A stretch of 64,000 bases of DNA from Flavobacterium salilacus subsp. salilacus (GCF_004634195.1 NZ_SKBP01000007.1:88131-152130); one strand, 5' to 3'. Shown: positions 36,906 through 46,170, counted from the first letter of the stretch. Numbers and translations: made by a program. The notes: generated from the letters alone by a model not told the origin.

Positions 36906-36943
36906 AAAGCGGTTAAGAATATTTTTCTTAACCGCTTTTTTGT
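36906..36943 (+). terminator. terminator of glyS
   Basis: AAAGCGGTTAAGAA pairs with TTCTTAACCGCTTT, followed by T-rich sequence. A long, near-perfect stem. Confidence 0.8.
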
Positions 36944-36957
36944 TAATATAAATCAGA

Positions 36958-36965
36958 TATATTTG
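36958..36965 (+). promoter_or_regulatory. -7 box of the TonB-tail gene
   Basis: TATATTTG, 38 bases before the ATG at 37004. The nearest TTG (36940-36942) is only 15 bases upstream, so the -33 part is doubtful. Confidence 0.4.
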
Positions 36966-37003
36966 CCTTCAATAACGTTAAGTATATACCCAAAAATTAA
37001 CCT

Positions 37004-37666
37004 ATGAAAACACTAATTGTAATTGCGCTTACATTCCTGAGTACATTTTCGATAGCTCAAAATGTAATTGAATATAAAGGCGAAAAAATTAATGCGTTAG
37101 ACGAAAATCATCAACCTACCGGAGTGTGGAAATTGTATGATGAGGAAAAACAACTTATGATTGTTACAGAATTTGAAAACGGTATTCCCGTTGCCCCTAC
37201 AAAATACTATAAAGGCGATACACTTATAGCCGTTTACACTTATGAAGATGGATTTGAAATTTATAAAGATGGTAAAACGTATATAGCCGACTATTACAGA
37301 AGCCCCGACGGAAGACGAGCATTGGTAGATATTGACGGTAATGAGATAGAAAGCAGCGTCATGAAATACTTTTCTGATTCAGGTCAGATAATGCCTATGT
37401 ATTATGGAGGGCAAGCTGAGATGTATAAATTTATAGGTGAAAATGTAAACCGCAAGTCAATTAAAAACAACAAGGGTAAGATCAAAGTAAAGTTTGTTAT
37501 AGATGCCATCGGGGAAACTTCAGAAATTGAAGTTATAGAAAGTACCAACCCCAAACTGAATGAAGAAGCCAAAAGGCTGGTAAGCATCCTGCCCAGATGG
37601 CAGCCGGGGCATCAGGCGGGAGCTTTTGTAAAATGTCCTTATATTATTCCGATAACTATAAATTAG
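37004..37666 (+). CDS. exported protein with TonB C-terminal-like domain
   Basis: A 220-residue protein with a signal peptide (residues 1-18, ending FSIAQ). Residues 25-90 carry short MORN-like turns (GVWKLYDEEKQ, YYKGDTLIAVYTYEDG). The last 75 residues match a TonB C-terminal fold (GKIKVKFVIDAIGETSEIEVIES...LNEEAKRLVSILPRWQPG). There is no N-terminal TM anchor and Pro-rich span of a true TonB, so it is not an ordinary energy transducer. Role unknown. Confidence 0.7.
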   Translation: MKTLIVIALTFLSTFSIAQNVIEYKGEKINALDENHQPTGVWKLYDEEKQLMIVTEFENGIPVAPTKYYKGDTLIAVYTYEDGFEIYKDGKTYIADYYRSPDGRRALVDIDGNEIESSVMKYFSDSGQIMPMYYGGQAEMYKFIGENVNRKSIKNNKGKIKVKFVIDAIGETSEIEVIESTNPKLNEEAKRLVSILPRWQPGHQAGAFVKCPYIIPITIN

Positions 37667-37763
37667 GATTAACCATTAGAGAGTTAGACTAAACTCACAC
37701 TACATGCCCCACGCCATCACGAGAAGCTACAACCGAGCAATTTCCCGATAAAAGCACAATAAA

Positions 37764-37896
37764 AAGGGCTTTCTCAAAAGTGCTTATACAAGCATTTTTG
37801 TCATTCTGACGAAGGAAGAATCTCTTGTTTATTAAACGATTGAGATTCTTCACTCCATTACATTCCGTTCAGAATGACACTTTTGAGACAGCCTCT
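37764..37896. mobile_element. MITE-like inverted-repeat element, copy 2 (reversed)
   Basis: Reverse-complement copy of the 21405 element: TTCTCAAAAGTG at the left, CACTTTTGAGACA at the right, with CTGACGAAGGAAGAATCT inside. It accounts for most of the 327-base gap between the TonB-tail gene and the next lipoprotein gene. No ORF. Confidence 0.6.
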
Positions 37897-37993
37897 TTTT
37901 TACAGAATATAAATTAGCTTTTGCTCTCATTTATAACAGAAAGATATACTATATTCGCACCCACTTAATGTAAAATAAAAATTACTTATTTCT

Positions 37994-38746
37994 ATGAAAA
38001 ATAAACTCCTTTCGGCTCTTGCCGTACTATCGTTTTTAGCTTTTACAGGTTGCAGCGATGATGACTCTTCGGACAATTTTAACGGAGTAAACGGCGATAC
38101 TGCCAAGCGTTATATTACCAAAGTAGTAGCAACAGCTAACGAAGAATCTTTACAAACCGAAACACTAATTGTAACCTACAATGCAGACGGCACTGTAAAC
38201 ACGGCATCTGATGGTACGGAAACCAATCTTTTCAGCTACGAAGGCGGAGAGCTTACTACTATAACAGGATCCGGTGATAACCTTATCGTGAATGATGTTA
38301 TGAATACAGTATATGACGGGTATGAAGTGGGCGAGGTATTGGAATATGACAATGCCGGTAACCCAACAAAGCTGAGACTTTTTGAAAGAGATTATGATGG
38401 AAGTATCTATGCTTCATACACGGCAACCATTACTTATGACGCTAAGCCGAACCCTTATTTTTATACGCTTGAGGCTGCCGGTATTATTGATGTGCTTGAT
38501 AATGTAGAGCTTAACTTTAGCATGACACCACAGGCAGAAGAAATTGTACTCGCTAAAAAACTTTTACCGGTAAATAATCCTTCAAAAGTGATTATTCGCG
38601 ATGAAGATACTAACGAGGTTACCGGTCAGGTGACGGCTGTATATCAATACAACAGCGACAACTATCCTGTAATTGTTGAAATTACAGAGAAAGACAGGTA
38701 TAACGATATATATACTTATACTGCTGCTTATACATACAAACAGTAA
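37994..38746 (+). CDS. lipoprotein of unknown function, 250 aa
   Basis: Lipobox Cys in FTGCSDDDSSD, the acidic Asp-rich start typical of surface-exposed lipoproteins in Flavobacteriia. The mature part is beta-rich with repeated short phrases (YNADGTVNTASDG, YDNAGNPTKLRLFERDYDGS) like the YD-type turns seen in Bacteroidota DUF4595-like proteins. No firm family. It is monocistronic with a terminator at 38771. Confidence 0.6.
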   Translation: MKNKLLSALAVLSFLAFTGCSDDDSSDNFNGVNGDTAKRYITKVVATANEESLQTETLIVTYNADGTVNTASDGTETNLFSYEGGELTTITGSGDNLIVNDVMNTVYDGYEVGEVLEYDNAGNPTKLRLFERDYDGSIYASYTATITYDAKPNPYFYTLEAAGIIDVLDNVELNFSMTPQAEEIVLAKKLLPVNNPSKVIIRDEDTNEVTGQVTAVYQYNSDNYPVIVEITEKDRYNDIYTYTAAYTYKQ

Positions 38747-38770
38747 AGCGGAATAGCATAAAAATTAAAA

Positions 38771-38797
38771 AAACTCCCAATCGGGAGCTTTTTTAAT
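38771..38797. terminator. terminator between the lipoprotein and thiL genes
   Basis: CTCCC pairs with GGGAG, with A7-like sequence on the left and T6 on the right, able to serve both convergent genes. Confidence 0.65.
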
Positions 38798-38815
38798 TTT
38801 AGCTGAGTTTTAAAA

Positions 38816-39868
38816 CTATTCTTCCATACTTATAGCATCCCAACCGCGCGCTTTAAGCGCAATTTTGGTGTTAGCGCGGGTTATCAGGTGTGCGCCTTCG
38901 CTTTCCTGCGTCATGTGCCCGATGATGGTAAAATTAGGGTTCGCCTTAATTTTCTCAAAATCCTCCATTTTTATGGTAAACAGCAGCTCATAATCTTCGC
39001 CACCGTTTAGGGCAACGGTAGTAATATCTATATTAAACTCCTCGCATACGTTTATCAGTTGCGGGTCAACAGGAATTTTATCTTCATACAGGTTACAGCC
39101 CACATTGCTGTGCTTGCACAGGTGCAATATCTCTGACGATAACCCGTCAGAAATATCAATCATCGCCGTAGGTTGTATTTCCAACGCTTTCAGCAGCTCT
39201 TTTACATCCTTGCGTGCTTCGGGTTTTAGCTGGCGTTCTATCAGGTACGTGTACGCATCAAGGTCGGGCTGATTGTTCGGGTTTACTTTAAACACCTCTT
39301 TTTCGCGCTCCAATACCTGAAGTCCCATATAGGCTGCGCCCACGTCGCCACTCACCACAAGCAGGTCGGTACTGCCCGCACCCACACGGTAGGTAATATC
39401 ATCTTCTTCGGCTTCGCCAATGGCAGTTATCGAGATTATCATCCCTTTTTGCGATGAGGTCGTGTCGCCCCCCACAATATCCACTTCATATACTTTTGCC
39501 GCATGACGGATACCGCTATACAACTCCTCCAATGCTTCCAGCGGAAAACGGTTGGATACGGCTATGCTTACTGTTATTTGTGTAGGCTTGGCGTTCATGG
39601 CGCAAATGTCCGACAGGTTTACTACTACCGCTTTGTAGCCCAAATGTTTTAGGGGCATATAGGCAAGGTCAAAGTGTACACCCTCTACCAGCATATCGGT
39701 GCTTACTACCGTGCGCTTGTCTTTAAAGTCCAGCACGGCAGCATCATCGCCAATACCTTTCAGGGTGGTGGGCTGGTTTATCTCGATATCTTTGGTAAGG
39801 TGGTCTATCAGTCCGAACTCGCCCAAGCTGGAAAGGCTGGTGCGTTCTTGGTTTTTATCTTCTAACAT
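38816..39868 (-). CDS. thiL: thiamine-monophosphate kinase
   Basis: A 350-residue ThiL, which phosphorylates thiamine phosphate to thiamine diphosphate. GIGDDAAVLDF, STDMLVEGVHFD and the VNLSDICAMNAKP metal/ATP motifs are in the expected order, followed by DIVGGDTTSS and DISDGLSSEI. Length is close to the family norm. Start is ATG 39868. It is followed by an AT-rich low-complexity spacer and shows no thiamine-gene neighbours here. Confidence 0.93.
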   Translation of the reverse strand: MLEDKNQERTSLSSLGEFGLIDHLTKDIEINQPTTLKGIGDDAAVLDFKDKRTVVSTDMLVEGVHFDLAYMPLKHLGYKAVVVNLSDICAMNAKPTQITVSIAVSNRFPLEALEELYSGIRHAAKVYEVDIVGGDTTSSQKGMIISITAIGEAEEDDITYRVGAGSTDLLVVSGDVGAAYMGLQVLEREKEVFKVNPNNQPDLDAYTYLIERQLKPEARKDVKELLKALEIQPTAMIDISDGLSSEILHLCKHSNVGCNLYEDKIPVDPQLINVCEEFNIDITTVALNGGEDYELLFTIKMEDFEKIKANPNFTIIGHMTQESEGAHLITRANTKIALKARGWDAISMEE

Positions 39869-39965
39869 AGCAGTCGAAAGTCGTAAAGTTTATAAAGTTG
39901 TAAAAGGCAAAGGTACAACTTAGTTAGAAAGTCATAAAGTCATAAACTCGTAAAGTTTAAAACGC

Positions 39966-40694
39966 TTAGGGTTTGTGGGTTATTTTATGTTTCAAGGAGT
40001 AATAGCGCAGTAACAAACTGTCATACAGCAATGCGAGTATTAAAAAGCAGCAGGCAACAAGCAATGTTTTTAGCGCTGTTTCTTTATACAGCAAGCCCCC
40101 TGCAATTCCGCCGGCAAAGAAAAACAGGATAATAGAAAGCTTTAGATAAATACCCCGTTTAAGCTGTTGCAGTTCGCGTTTTTCTTTATAAAAAAATAGT
40201 TGCGACAGTTCGATACCCAAGTCGGTAAACAAGCCTGTTAAATGCGTTGTCCTGACTACGGATTGTGAAACTTTTGTAACCAGCGAATTTTGCAGCCCCA
40301 TTGCAAAAAGCAGTATGGCAGCAACATATTCGGGGTGTTGCAGTGCTTTGGGGTTTATAAAAAGAGCTACTCCGGCAATAATCAGTATTTCAATGATTAT
40401 GGGTACGGCATAGGCTAATGATGGTTTTTTTCGGGAAACGAGTTCAACGGTAAGGTTCGAAATAAACGAACCTGCCAGAAAACATACTACATAGAAAATG
40501 CTTATTACGGCTATTTTATAATTATTGTTGATAAAGGCTTCCGAAAAAAACGCAAAATGCCCCGTTAAGTTGGTCGTGAGCGTGTTTAATGCCAGCAGCC
40601 CGCATATATTAACAATACCTGCCACAAACGATAGTATTGCAGCAAGCCTGAAGTTGTGCCGATACGCTCTTTTATTGCCTCTGTTTCTGAGCAT
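39966..40694 (-). CDS. YoaK-like DUF1275 membrane protein
   Basis: A 242-residue protein with six hydrophobic segments, starting FRLAAILSFVAGIVNICGLLALNTLTTNLTGHFAFF, the typical DUF1275 opening with the TNLTGH motif. The VRTTHLTGLFTDLG motif in the second half repeats the T-x-L-TG pattern, as in the family's internal duplication. Inner-membrane location; transport role suspected but unproven. Confidence 0.8.
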   Translation of the reverse strand: MLRNRGNKRAYRHNFRLAAILSFVAGIVNICGLLALNTLTTNLTGHFAFFSEAFINNNYKIAVISIFYVVCFLAGSFISNLTVELVSRKKPSLAYAVPIIIEILIIAGVALFINPKALQHPEYVAAILLFAMGLQNSLVTKVSQSVVRTTHLTGLFTDLGIELSQLFFYKEKRELQQLKRGIYLKLSIILFFFAGGIAGGLLYKETALKTLLVACCFLILALLYDSLLLRYYSLKHKITHKP

Positions 40695-40796
40695 TGGTGT
40701 AGGGTAAAAACTATAACAAAGTTACCGGATTTGGTTGTACTATGTAGGGGTTTTATACTATATTTTTGTAATGCAATAGTTTTACTCTTGCACTCT

Positions 40797-40833
40797 GTCA
40801 TTGCGAGCGTAGTGCAACGGAGCGTGGCAATCT
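40797..40833. repeat. dispersed repeat of the GTCATTGCGAGC type
   Basis: GTCATTGCGAGCGTAGTGC...GTGGCAATCT resembles a repeat common between Bacteroidota genes. One copy seen here. Confidence 0.4.
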
Positions 40834-40879
40834 TTGTTTAGTAGTTTTTGGATCTATAAATTTTATTGAAACTATATTA

Positions 40880-42376
40880 TTATACATCCTCATCTTCATT
40901 ATTTTCGAGTTTCTCCATGTTTTCTAAACCTCGTTCTACCATCTCTTCTCCTTTATCTAATATTTTTTCAGACTTCTTTTCTAAAACTCTAGTTACTTTA
41001 TCAATCCCAGGAAGTTTTTTGAGTCTTTCTACCGCAGATTCTAATTTATGGCTTTGTTCCAAAACATCCATTATAGGATGATCCGATTTTTCGTAATTTG
41101 ATATTAATTTACCTGGATTTTCAGAATAAACTTGCATGAAGTCTTGAAGTAATTTTATTCTTAATTCATTAGATATAGGATTATCATCTAGGTCGTTTAT
41201 TTGGGAAGATAAACCTTCAAAAGTTTTACTTAAAACTTCTTTGTGAGAATATTCTTCAATTAATCTTTTGGATAAATTCATTTTTTTGTTGGAAGAAAAT
41301 GCAAGCCACAGAACAGGAAGATATAGAGGTATTATGGCTAAAACAATACGAGGTATTCGGTCTATCACATCATCTAACGTTTTATTCTGATTCAAAAAAA
41401 CGATACTCAAAATAAATGGGATAGAAGAAACAAGAACAAGTCCAATTATACCGTTTCCAAACTGTTTCTTGTGTTTTTCATAGCTTGAATCTTCATCTTC
41501 TTTTTTCTTGGAGAAAGCATAACTTAATCCAGCAGTTAAAGCGTTTGGAAGCAACTTCTTTATTTTATCATTGATTTCAGAATGCTTTTCTTTCCATTCA
41601 TTTTCTAATTTAAGATTCTTCTCTGCACTAGATTTAATAAAGGCTTCATAATTATCACTTGTTGTTTTTTCAATTAAAGATATTTGTTTTGTTAAAGAGT
41701 TAGATTTGATTTCAAGTTCTGTATAGGTTTCTTCCAACTCATCCTTAATTCCCGGAATGTGTGATGTTTCACCTGTTTCTTCATTTTCTTGCTCAAAGCC
41801 AGATATTTCTCGATATATATTATCTATTTCATTTTTTCTGGAAGTAATACCTCGTAATAATTGGTTTGATTTATTTTGATTTTCTTCAACTTGAGTAGTG
41901 AAATTTTCTAAATTTTCTAAACTGCTTGATAAATCTGGATACTTGTTAAAAATTTGAGTTATCTGTTCTATTCTTTCTTCAATTAAATCGATTTTACTAA
42001 GAATATCGCTTTTTGCATCATAAATTTCTTGTTTTCGTTCTCGAACGTCTATAATTTCTTCCTCTATATCATTTTTAAGAGTTGATAATTCATTTTTTAT
42101 GTTTGAGATTTCTTCTTTTTGACCATTAATATTTTCAAGTATAGATGAGGCTTCTTCTTGCGTTTCTAAGGCTTTATTTCTGTATTCAGAAGTTTTCTTA
42201 GAAGCTTGTTTAGCTTCTCTTTCATAATCAGGAGAGCGTTTTTCAGCTTCGGTAATGGAGTTTTGTAGTTCTTTAAGTTTATTTAAAAAATGAATATCGT
42301 CTTTAGCTAGTTTTTCGATTTTATTTTCTAATGATACGATTTTTTTGTCAGTTTTTTCACTTCCGAATATTCCCAT
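40880..42376 (-). CDS. coiled-coil membrane protein, 498 aa
   Basis: Residues 10-280 are long heptad-rich coiled coil (repeated Glu, Lys, Leu and Ile). Two hydrophobic segments follow at about 305-328 and 342-362, and a helical, acidic C-terminus ends NNEDEDV. No enzyme motif. The build suggests a membrane-tethered scaffold. It is AT-rich relative to thiL and lepA on either side and stands alone, which hints at acquisition. Function unknown. Confidence 0.6.
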   Translation of the reverse strand: MGIFGSEKTDKKIVSLENKIEKLAKDDIHFLNKLKELQNSITEAEKRSPDYEREAKQASKKTSEYRNKALETQEEASSILENINGQKEEISNIKNELSTLKNDIEEEIIDVRERKQEIYDAKSDILSKIDLIEERIEQITQIFNKYPDLSSSLENLENFTTQVEENQNKSNQLLRGITSRKNEIDNIYREISGFEQENEETGETSHIPGIKDELEETYTELEIKSNSLTKQISLIEKTTSDNYEAFIKSSAEKNLKLENEWKEKHSEINDKIKKLLPNALTAGLSYAFSKKKEDEDSSYEKHKKQFGNGIIGLVLVSSIPFILSIVFLNQNKTLDDVIDRIPRIVLAIIPLYLPVLWLAFSSNKKMNLSKRLIEEYSHKEVLSKTFEGLSSQINDLDDNPISNELRIKLLQDFMQVYSENPGKLISNYEKSDHPIMDVLEQSHKLESAVERLKKLPGIDKVTRVLEKKSEKILDKGEEMVERGLENMEKLENNEDEDV

Positions 42377-42472
42377 TATATAAAATTTAAATGTTTAGTA
42401 ATTTGATTACCAATGTAGTGAAAAAATTAACATATTTAAAATTTATTTAACAAGAGTTCTTTTGTGTTTTTA

Positions 42473-42565
42473 ACAAAAAACCCGATACATCAGTATCGGG
42501 TTCTATTATCTAAAATCTTAATTCTTTATACTTACTCCTCCCCTTTGAGGAGGGAGGGTGGGGCT
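42473..42565. repeat. direct repeat, left copy, with hairpin
   Basis: About 90 bases: ACAAAAAACCCGATAC, hairpin, GGGTTCTATTATCTAAAATCT, then CTCCTCCCCTTTGAGGAGGG and GTGGGGCT. The same order recurs at 42878-42968. The two copies flank the small membrane protein gene. Confidence 0.65.
42477..42506 (-). terminator. terminator of the small membrane protein gene
   Basis: CCCGATAC pairs with GTATCGGG; on the minus strand a T6 run follows. It is part of the left direct repeat. Confidence 0.6.
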
Positions 42566-42610
42566 ATGTGCCAGAAATGAAAAGCCACCCTTGTATGTAA
42601 GTAAATATTT

Positions 42611-42865
42611 TTACATTGGACCTAGCATCATATAATAAAACATCAACAGAAAAAAGTAGTAGGATATAAGTCCAACAATAACTCCAATGCCAATATTCTT
42701 ATAGCCTTCCTTTTTAATTAAAAATATTCCCACCTTTAGGCATAAAAGCAATGAAATTAAAATGAAAATATATATATGATCATAGAAGTTAATTAATAGA
42801 GATAATAGCCAAACTACTATGATTGTGGGAATACATCCTAATGCTATATCTGCTCCTTTGTCCAT
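42611..42865 (-). CDS. small membrane protein, 84 aa
   Basis: ATG 42865 (MDKGADIALGC) gives 84 residues with three hydrophobic stretches (IPTIIVVWLLSLLINF, IYIFILISLLLCLKVGIFLI, IGVIVGLISYYFFLLMFYYMML). An in-frame start at 42901 is rejected because it lies inside the lepA terminator and repeat. No family recognised. It is the only gene between two direct repeats. Confidence 0.5.
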   Translation of the reverse strand: MDKGADIALGCIPTIIVVWLLSLLINFYDHIYIFILISLLLCLKVGIFLIKKEGYKNIGIGVIVGLISYYFFLLMFYYMMLGPM

Positions 42866-42877
42866 AAGCGCAATATA

Positions 42878-42968
42878 ACAAAAAACCCGGCACATCTGCA
42901 CGGGTTCTATTATCTAAAATCTATTATCTTTTTTCTACTCCTCCCCTTTGGGGAGGCTGGGTGGGGCT
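42878..42968. repeat. direct repeat, right copy, with hairpin
   Basis: Second copy of the 42473 repeat. A further CTCCTCCCTTATGGGGAGGCTGG unit follows up to about 42998, between the repeat and the lepA stop. Confidence 0.65.
42880..42907 (-). terminator. terminator of lepA
   Basis: ACCCG...CGGGT hairpin (with GCAC/GTGC-like inner pairing) followed on the minus strand by T6. It lies in the right direct repeat, about 100 bases past the lepA stop. Confidence 0.55.
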
Positions 42969-43005
42969 TACTCCTCCCTTATGGGGAGGCTGGGAGGGGC
43001 AGGGC

Positions 43006-44802
43006 TTAGTCGTTAAGCTTAAGCACCGCCATAAATGCCTCCTGCGGTATCTCTACGTTACCCACTTGGCGCATACGTTTTTTACCTTTTTTCTGTTTTT
43101 CCAGTAGTTTACGCTTACGCGATATATCGCCACCATAACATTTTGCGGTAACGTCTTTACGGAGTGCTTTAATAGTTTCTCGGCTGATAACCTTAACCCC
43201 GATAGCTGCCTGAATAGGAATATCGAACTGCTGGCGCGGTATAAGCTCCTTTAGCTTTTCGCACATTTTTTTACCAATGTGGTAAGCATTATCAGCATGT
43301 ATCAGTGCCGAAAGCGCATCCACAGGCTGGGCGTTTAGCAGTATATCAACCTTCACAAGGTTAGACGTACGCATCCCTATAGGCGAGTAGTCAAACGAAG
43401 CATACCCTTTCGATACCGTTTTCAGTCGGTCATAAAAGTCAAATACAATTTCGGCAAGGGGCATATCAAACGTAAGCTCAACACGCTCGGGCGTAAGGTA
43501 GGTTTGGTTGGTAATAATACCGCGCTTTTCGATACACAGGCTCATTACCTGCCCCACAAAATCACTTTTGGTAATTATGGTTGCCTTGATGTACGGCTCT
43601 TCCACATGGTCCATTTTGCTTGGCTCAGGCAAGTCGCTTGGGTTGTTTACTATAATAATCGTGTCAGGATCTTTTTTGGTATAGGCATGGTACGACACGT
43701 TGGGTACGGTAGTAATAACCGTCATGTCAAACTCGCGCTCCAGTCGCTCCTGAATAATCTCCATGTGCAGCATTCCCAAAAATCCGCAACGGAAACCAAA
43801 GCCCAACGCTGCCGAGCTTTCGGGCGCAAATACCAACGAGGCATCGTTAAGCTGCAATTTCTCCATCGAGTTGCGCAGCTCTTCATAATCCTCAGTATCT
43901 ACAGGGTAAATACCTGCAAATACCATTGGTTTTACATTTTCGAAACCGCCAATCATGTTTTGAGTAGGCGTTTTGGCATCGGTAATCGTGTCGCCCACTT
44001 TTACCTCGCGAGCTTCTTTTATACCGGATATAAGGTAACCCACATCGCCGGTTTTTATTTCCTGTTTGGGTACTTGGTTTAGTTTCAATGTTCCTACCTC
44101 GTCAGCAAAATACTCGTTGCCCGTAGCCATGAACTTAATTTTCTGCCCTTTGGTTATCGAGCCGTTTATAACCCTGAATATAACTTCGATGCCTCGAAAC
44201 GGGTTATATACCGAGTCGAATATCAAAGCCTGTAACGGCTCGTCTTCCACACCCTTTGGTGGCGGAATTCGGTTGATGATGGCCTCCAGTATTTTATCTA
44301 CACCCAGCCCTGTTTTACCACTGGCGGGTATAATGTCTTCATAATCGCAGCCCAACAGTTCGACAATATCATCGCTCACCTCTTCGGGGTTGGCACTTGG
44401 CAAGTCTATTTTGTTAAGTACGGGTATAATTTCAAGGTCGTTTTCCAGCGCAAGGTACAGGTTGCTTATGGTTTGTGCCTGTATGCTTTGTGCGGCATCT
44501 ACTATAAGCAGCGCGCCTTCGCAAGCTGCTATAGAGCGCGATACCTCGTAAGAGAAATCTACGTGTCCCGGAGTGTCTATAAGGTTAAGGGTATATTTTT
44601 CACCATTGTGCATGTAATCCATCTGTATGGCATGGCTTTTTATGGTAATACCACGCTCACGCTCCAAATCCATATTGTCCAGAAGCTGCGCCTGTTGTTC
44701 GCGCGCGGTTACCGTTTGTGTGGCATCCAGCAGCCTGTCCGCCAGGGTACTTTTACCGTGGTCGATATGGGCAATAATGCAAAAATTCCTTATGTTCTTC
44801 AT
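43006..44802 (-). CDS. lepA: elongation factor 4
   Basis: A 598-residue translational GTPase that back-translocates or remodels stalled ribosomes. The G1 loop AHIDHGKST is at residues 11-19, G2 ERGITIKS, G3 DTPGHVDF and G4 NKIDLP. The C-terminus has the LepA-specific [23 protein letters not shown] stretch that contacts tRNA. Normal length. It has a promoter at 44867-44895. Confidence 0.96.
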   Translation of the reverse strand: MKNIRNFCIIAHIDHGKSTLADRLLDATQTVTAREQQAQLLDNMDLERERGITIKSHAIQMDYMHNGEKYTLNLIDTPGHVDFSYEVSRSIAACEGALLIVDAAQSIQAQTISNLYLALENDLEIIPVLNKIDLPSANPEEVSDDIVELLGCDYEDIIPASGKTGLGVDKILEAIINRIPPPKGVEDEPLQALIFDSVYNPFRGIEVIFRVINGSITKGQKIKFMATGNEYFADEVGTLKLNQVPKQEIKTGDVGYLISGIKEAREVKVGDTITDAKTPTQNMIGGFENVKPMVFAGIYPVDTEDYEELRNSMEKLQLNDASLVFAPESSAALGFGFRCGFLGMLHMEIIQERLEREFDMTVITTVPNVSYHAYTKKDPDTIIIVNNPSDLPEPSKMDHVEEPYIKATIITKSDFVGQVMSLCIEKRGIITNQTYLTPERVELTFDMPLAEIVFDFYDRLKTVSKGYASFDYSPIGMRTSNLVKVDILLNAQPVDALSALIHADNAYHIGKKMCEKLKELIPRQQFDIPIQAAIGVKVISRETIKALRKDVTAKCYGGDISRKRKLLEKQKKGKKRMRQVGNVEIPQEAFMAVLKLND

Positions 44803-44866
44803 CTTCGTCGTTTATCAGTTGCGGGCATGCCCGAAGCGGCTATGCTAAAGGGAGCCAATTAATCGG

Positions 44867-44895
44867 CAAATATAGTTAAAGTTAGTGAGTTACAA
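44867..44895 (-). promoter_or_regulatory. promoter of lepA
   Basis: On the minus strand TTG (44893-44895) and TATATTTG (44867-44874) with an 18-base spacer, about 65 bases upstream of the ATG. Confidence 0.55.
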
Positions 44896-44933
44896 AGCAG
44901 CCTTTAGCGCAATAAAAAATTTAATGATAAGGC

Positions 44934-45045
44934 ATAAAAAAACACTTGTTGGGGGAACAAGTGTTTCGTAAAAAAAATAGAAAGTAAAAAAATTAATTTT
45001 GTTTATTGGATTCAGATGTATTGTCTTTCTTACACTGCAAATGTA
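44934..45045 (-). ncRNA. candidate small RNA upstream of lepA
   Basis: On the minus strand TACATTTG (45038-45045) is followed by about 65 AU-rich bases and a strong hairpin, ACACTTGTT-CCCCC-AACAAGTGT (44941-44966), with a T7 run (44934-44940). This gives a transcript of about 98 nt with no convincing ORF. No good TTG is seen at -33. The element is in a 366-base gene-free gap between the divergent lepA and dus genes. Confidence 0.4.
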
Positions 45046-45154
45046 GGTGCAATAAAATTGATTTTTACGATTATCCTATTGTATTAATCGATACAATTAT
45101 CGAAAAATAGTATAGCCGTTTGGCAATGGTAAATACTACTATTGTAAAATATTG

Positions 45155-45162
45155 TAATTTTG
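45155..45162 (+). promoter_or_regulatory. -7 box of the dus gene
   Basis: TAATTTTG matches TAnnTTTG and ends six bases before the ATG at 45169; the mRNA is probably leaderless. Confidence 0.45.
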
Positions 45163-45168
45163 CACAAA

Positions 45169-46170
45169 ATGAAAGAGATGATCAGGATAGGAAATATAGA
45201 ATTGCCCGATTTTCCGTTGTTGCTTGCACCAATGGAGGATGTGAGCGACCCGCCGTTTCGCAGGTTGTGCAAGCTGCATGGTGCCGACCTTATGTACAGC
45301 GAGTTCATTTCGTCGGAAGGATTAATTCGTGATGCGATGAAAAGCCGACAAAAACTGGATATTTTTGACTATGAACGCCCTGTGGGCATACAGATATTTG
45401 GCGGTGATGAAGAGGCAATGGCGCTCTCGGCAAAAATAGTCGAAGCCGTAAACCCCGATATTGTAGATATCAACTTTGGCTGCCCCGTAAAAAAAGTGGT
45501 GTGCAAAGGCGCAGGCGCAGGGGTGCTAAAGGATATCGACCTTATGGTGCGCCTTACTAAGGCGGTGGTAGATAGTACTCACCTTCCGGTAACGGTAAAA
45601 ACCCGACTGGGTTGGGACGAAAATTCGATTAACATCGATGAGGTTGCCGAACGATTACAGGATGTAGGCATAAAGGCACTAACAATACACGGGCGTACAC
45701 GTGCGCAAATGTATAAGGGTGAAGCCGACTGGGAACCTATTGCCCGAGTAAAGAATAACCCGCGCATAACTATGCCTGTTTTTGGTAATGGCGATATAGA
45801 CAGCCCCGAAAAAGCATTAGAATATAAAAACAAATACGGACTGGACGGTATCATGATAGGGCGTGCTGCCATAGGCTACCCTTGGATATTTAACGAGATA
45901 AAACACTTTTTTGCCACAGGCGAACACCTGCCTGCCCCAACTATAGAGGATAGGGTAGAGGCAGCCCGCAACCACCTCACATGGTCGATAGACTGGAAAG
46001 GCGAACGCGTAGGTGTGGTAGAAACCCGCAGGCATTATACCAACTACTTTAAAGGCATACCGCACTTTAAAGAATACCGACAACGTATGGTAACGCTGGA
46101 TAACCCCGCCGATGTATATGCGGTAATGGATGAGGTATTGGAGAAGTTTAGCAATACCCAAACAGTTTAA
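45169..46170 (+). CDS. dusB: tRNA-dihydrouridine synthase (DusB-like)
   Basis: A 333-residue flavoenzyme that reduces uridine to dihydrouridine in tRNA. LLLAPMEDVSDPPFRRL is the FMN-binding start, DINFGCPVKKVVCKGAGAG carries the catalytic Cys region, TVKTRLGWDENS and IHGRTRAQMYKG follow, and GNGDIDSPEKAL and GIMIGRAAIGYPWIF are the later flavin motifs. The C-terminal helical domain binds tRNA. ATG 45178 (MIRIGNIELP) is an alternative start. The uridine position modified is not certain; Bacteroidota often have a single DusB. Confidence 0.9.
   Translation: MKEMIRIGNIELPDFPLLLAPMEDVSDPPFRRLCKLHGADLMYSEFISSEGLIRDAMKSRQKLDIFDYERPVGIQIFGGDEEAMALSAKIVEAVNPDIVDINFGCPVKKVVCKGAGAGVLKDIDLMVRLTKAVVDSTHLPVTVKTRLGWDENSINIDEVAERLQDVGIKALTIHGRTRAQMYKGEADWEPIARVKNNPRITMPVFGNGDIDSPEKALEYKNKYGLDGIMIGRAAIGYPWIFNEIKHFFATGEHLPAPTIEDRVEAARNHLTWSIDWKGERVGVVETRRHYTNYFKGIPHFKEYRQRMVTLDNPADVYAVMDEVLEKFSNTQTV

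Noticed and set aside
40440..40470. GGTTCGA-like stretch considered as a tRNA T-loop
   Set aside because: It lies inside the DUF1275 gene and no cloverleaf can be drawn around it. No other tRNA-like segment was found.
42611..42865. Small membrane protein considered as a toxin of a toxin-antitoxin pair
   Set aside because: No second small gene or antisense promoter is next to it, and it has three hydrophobic stretches rather than one.
44934..45060. Possible short peptide containing KKDNTSESNKQN on the minus strand
   Set aside because: No acceptable start codon after the TACATTTG box; the stretch is better explained as a non-coding RNA or spacer.
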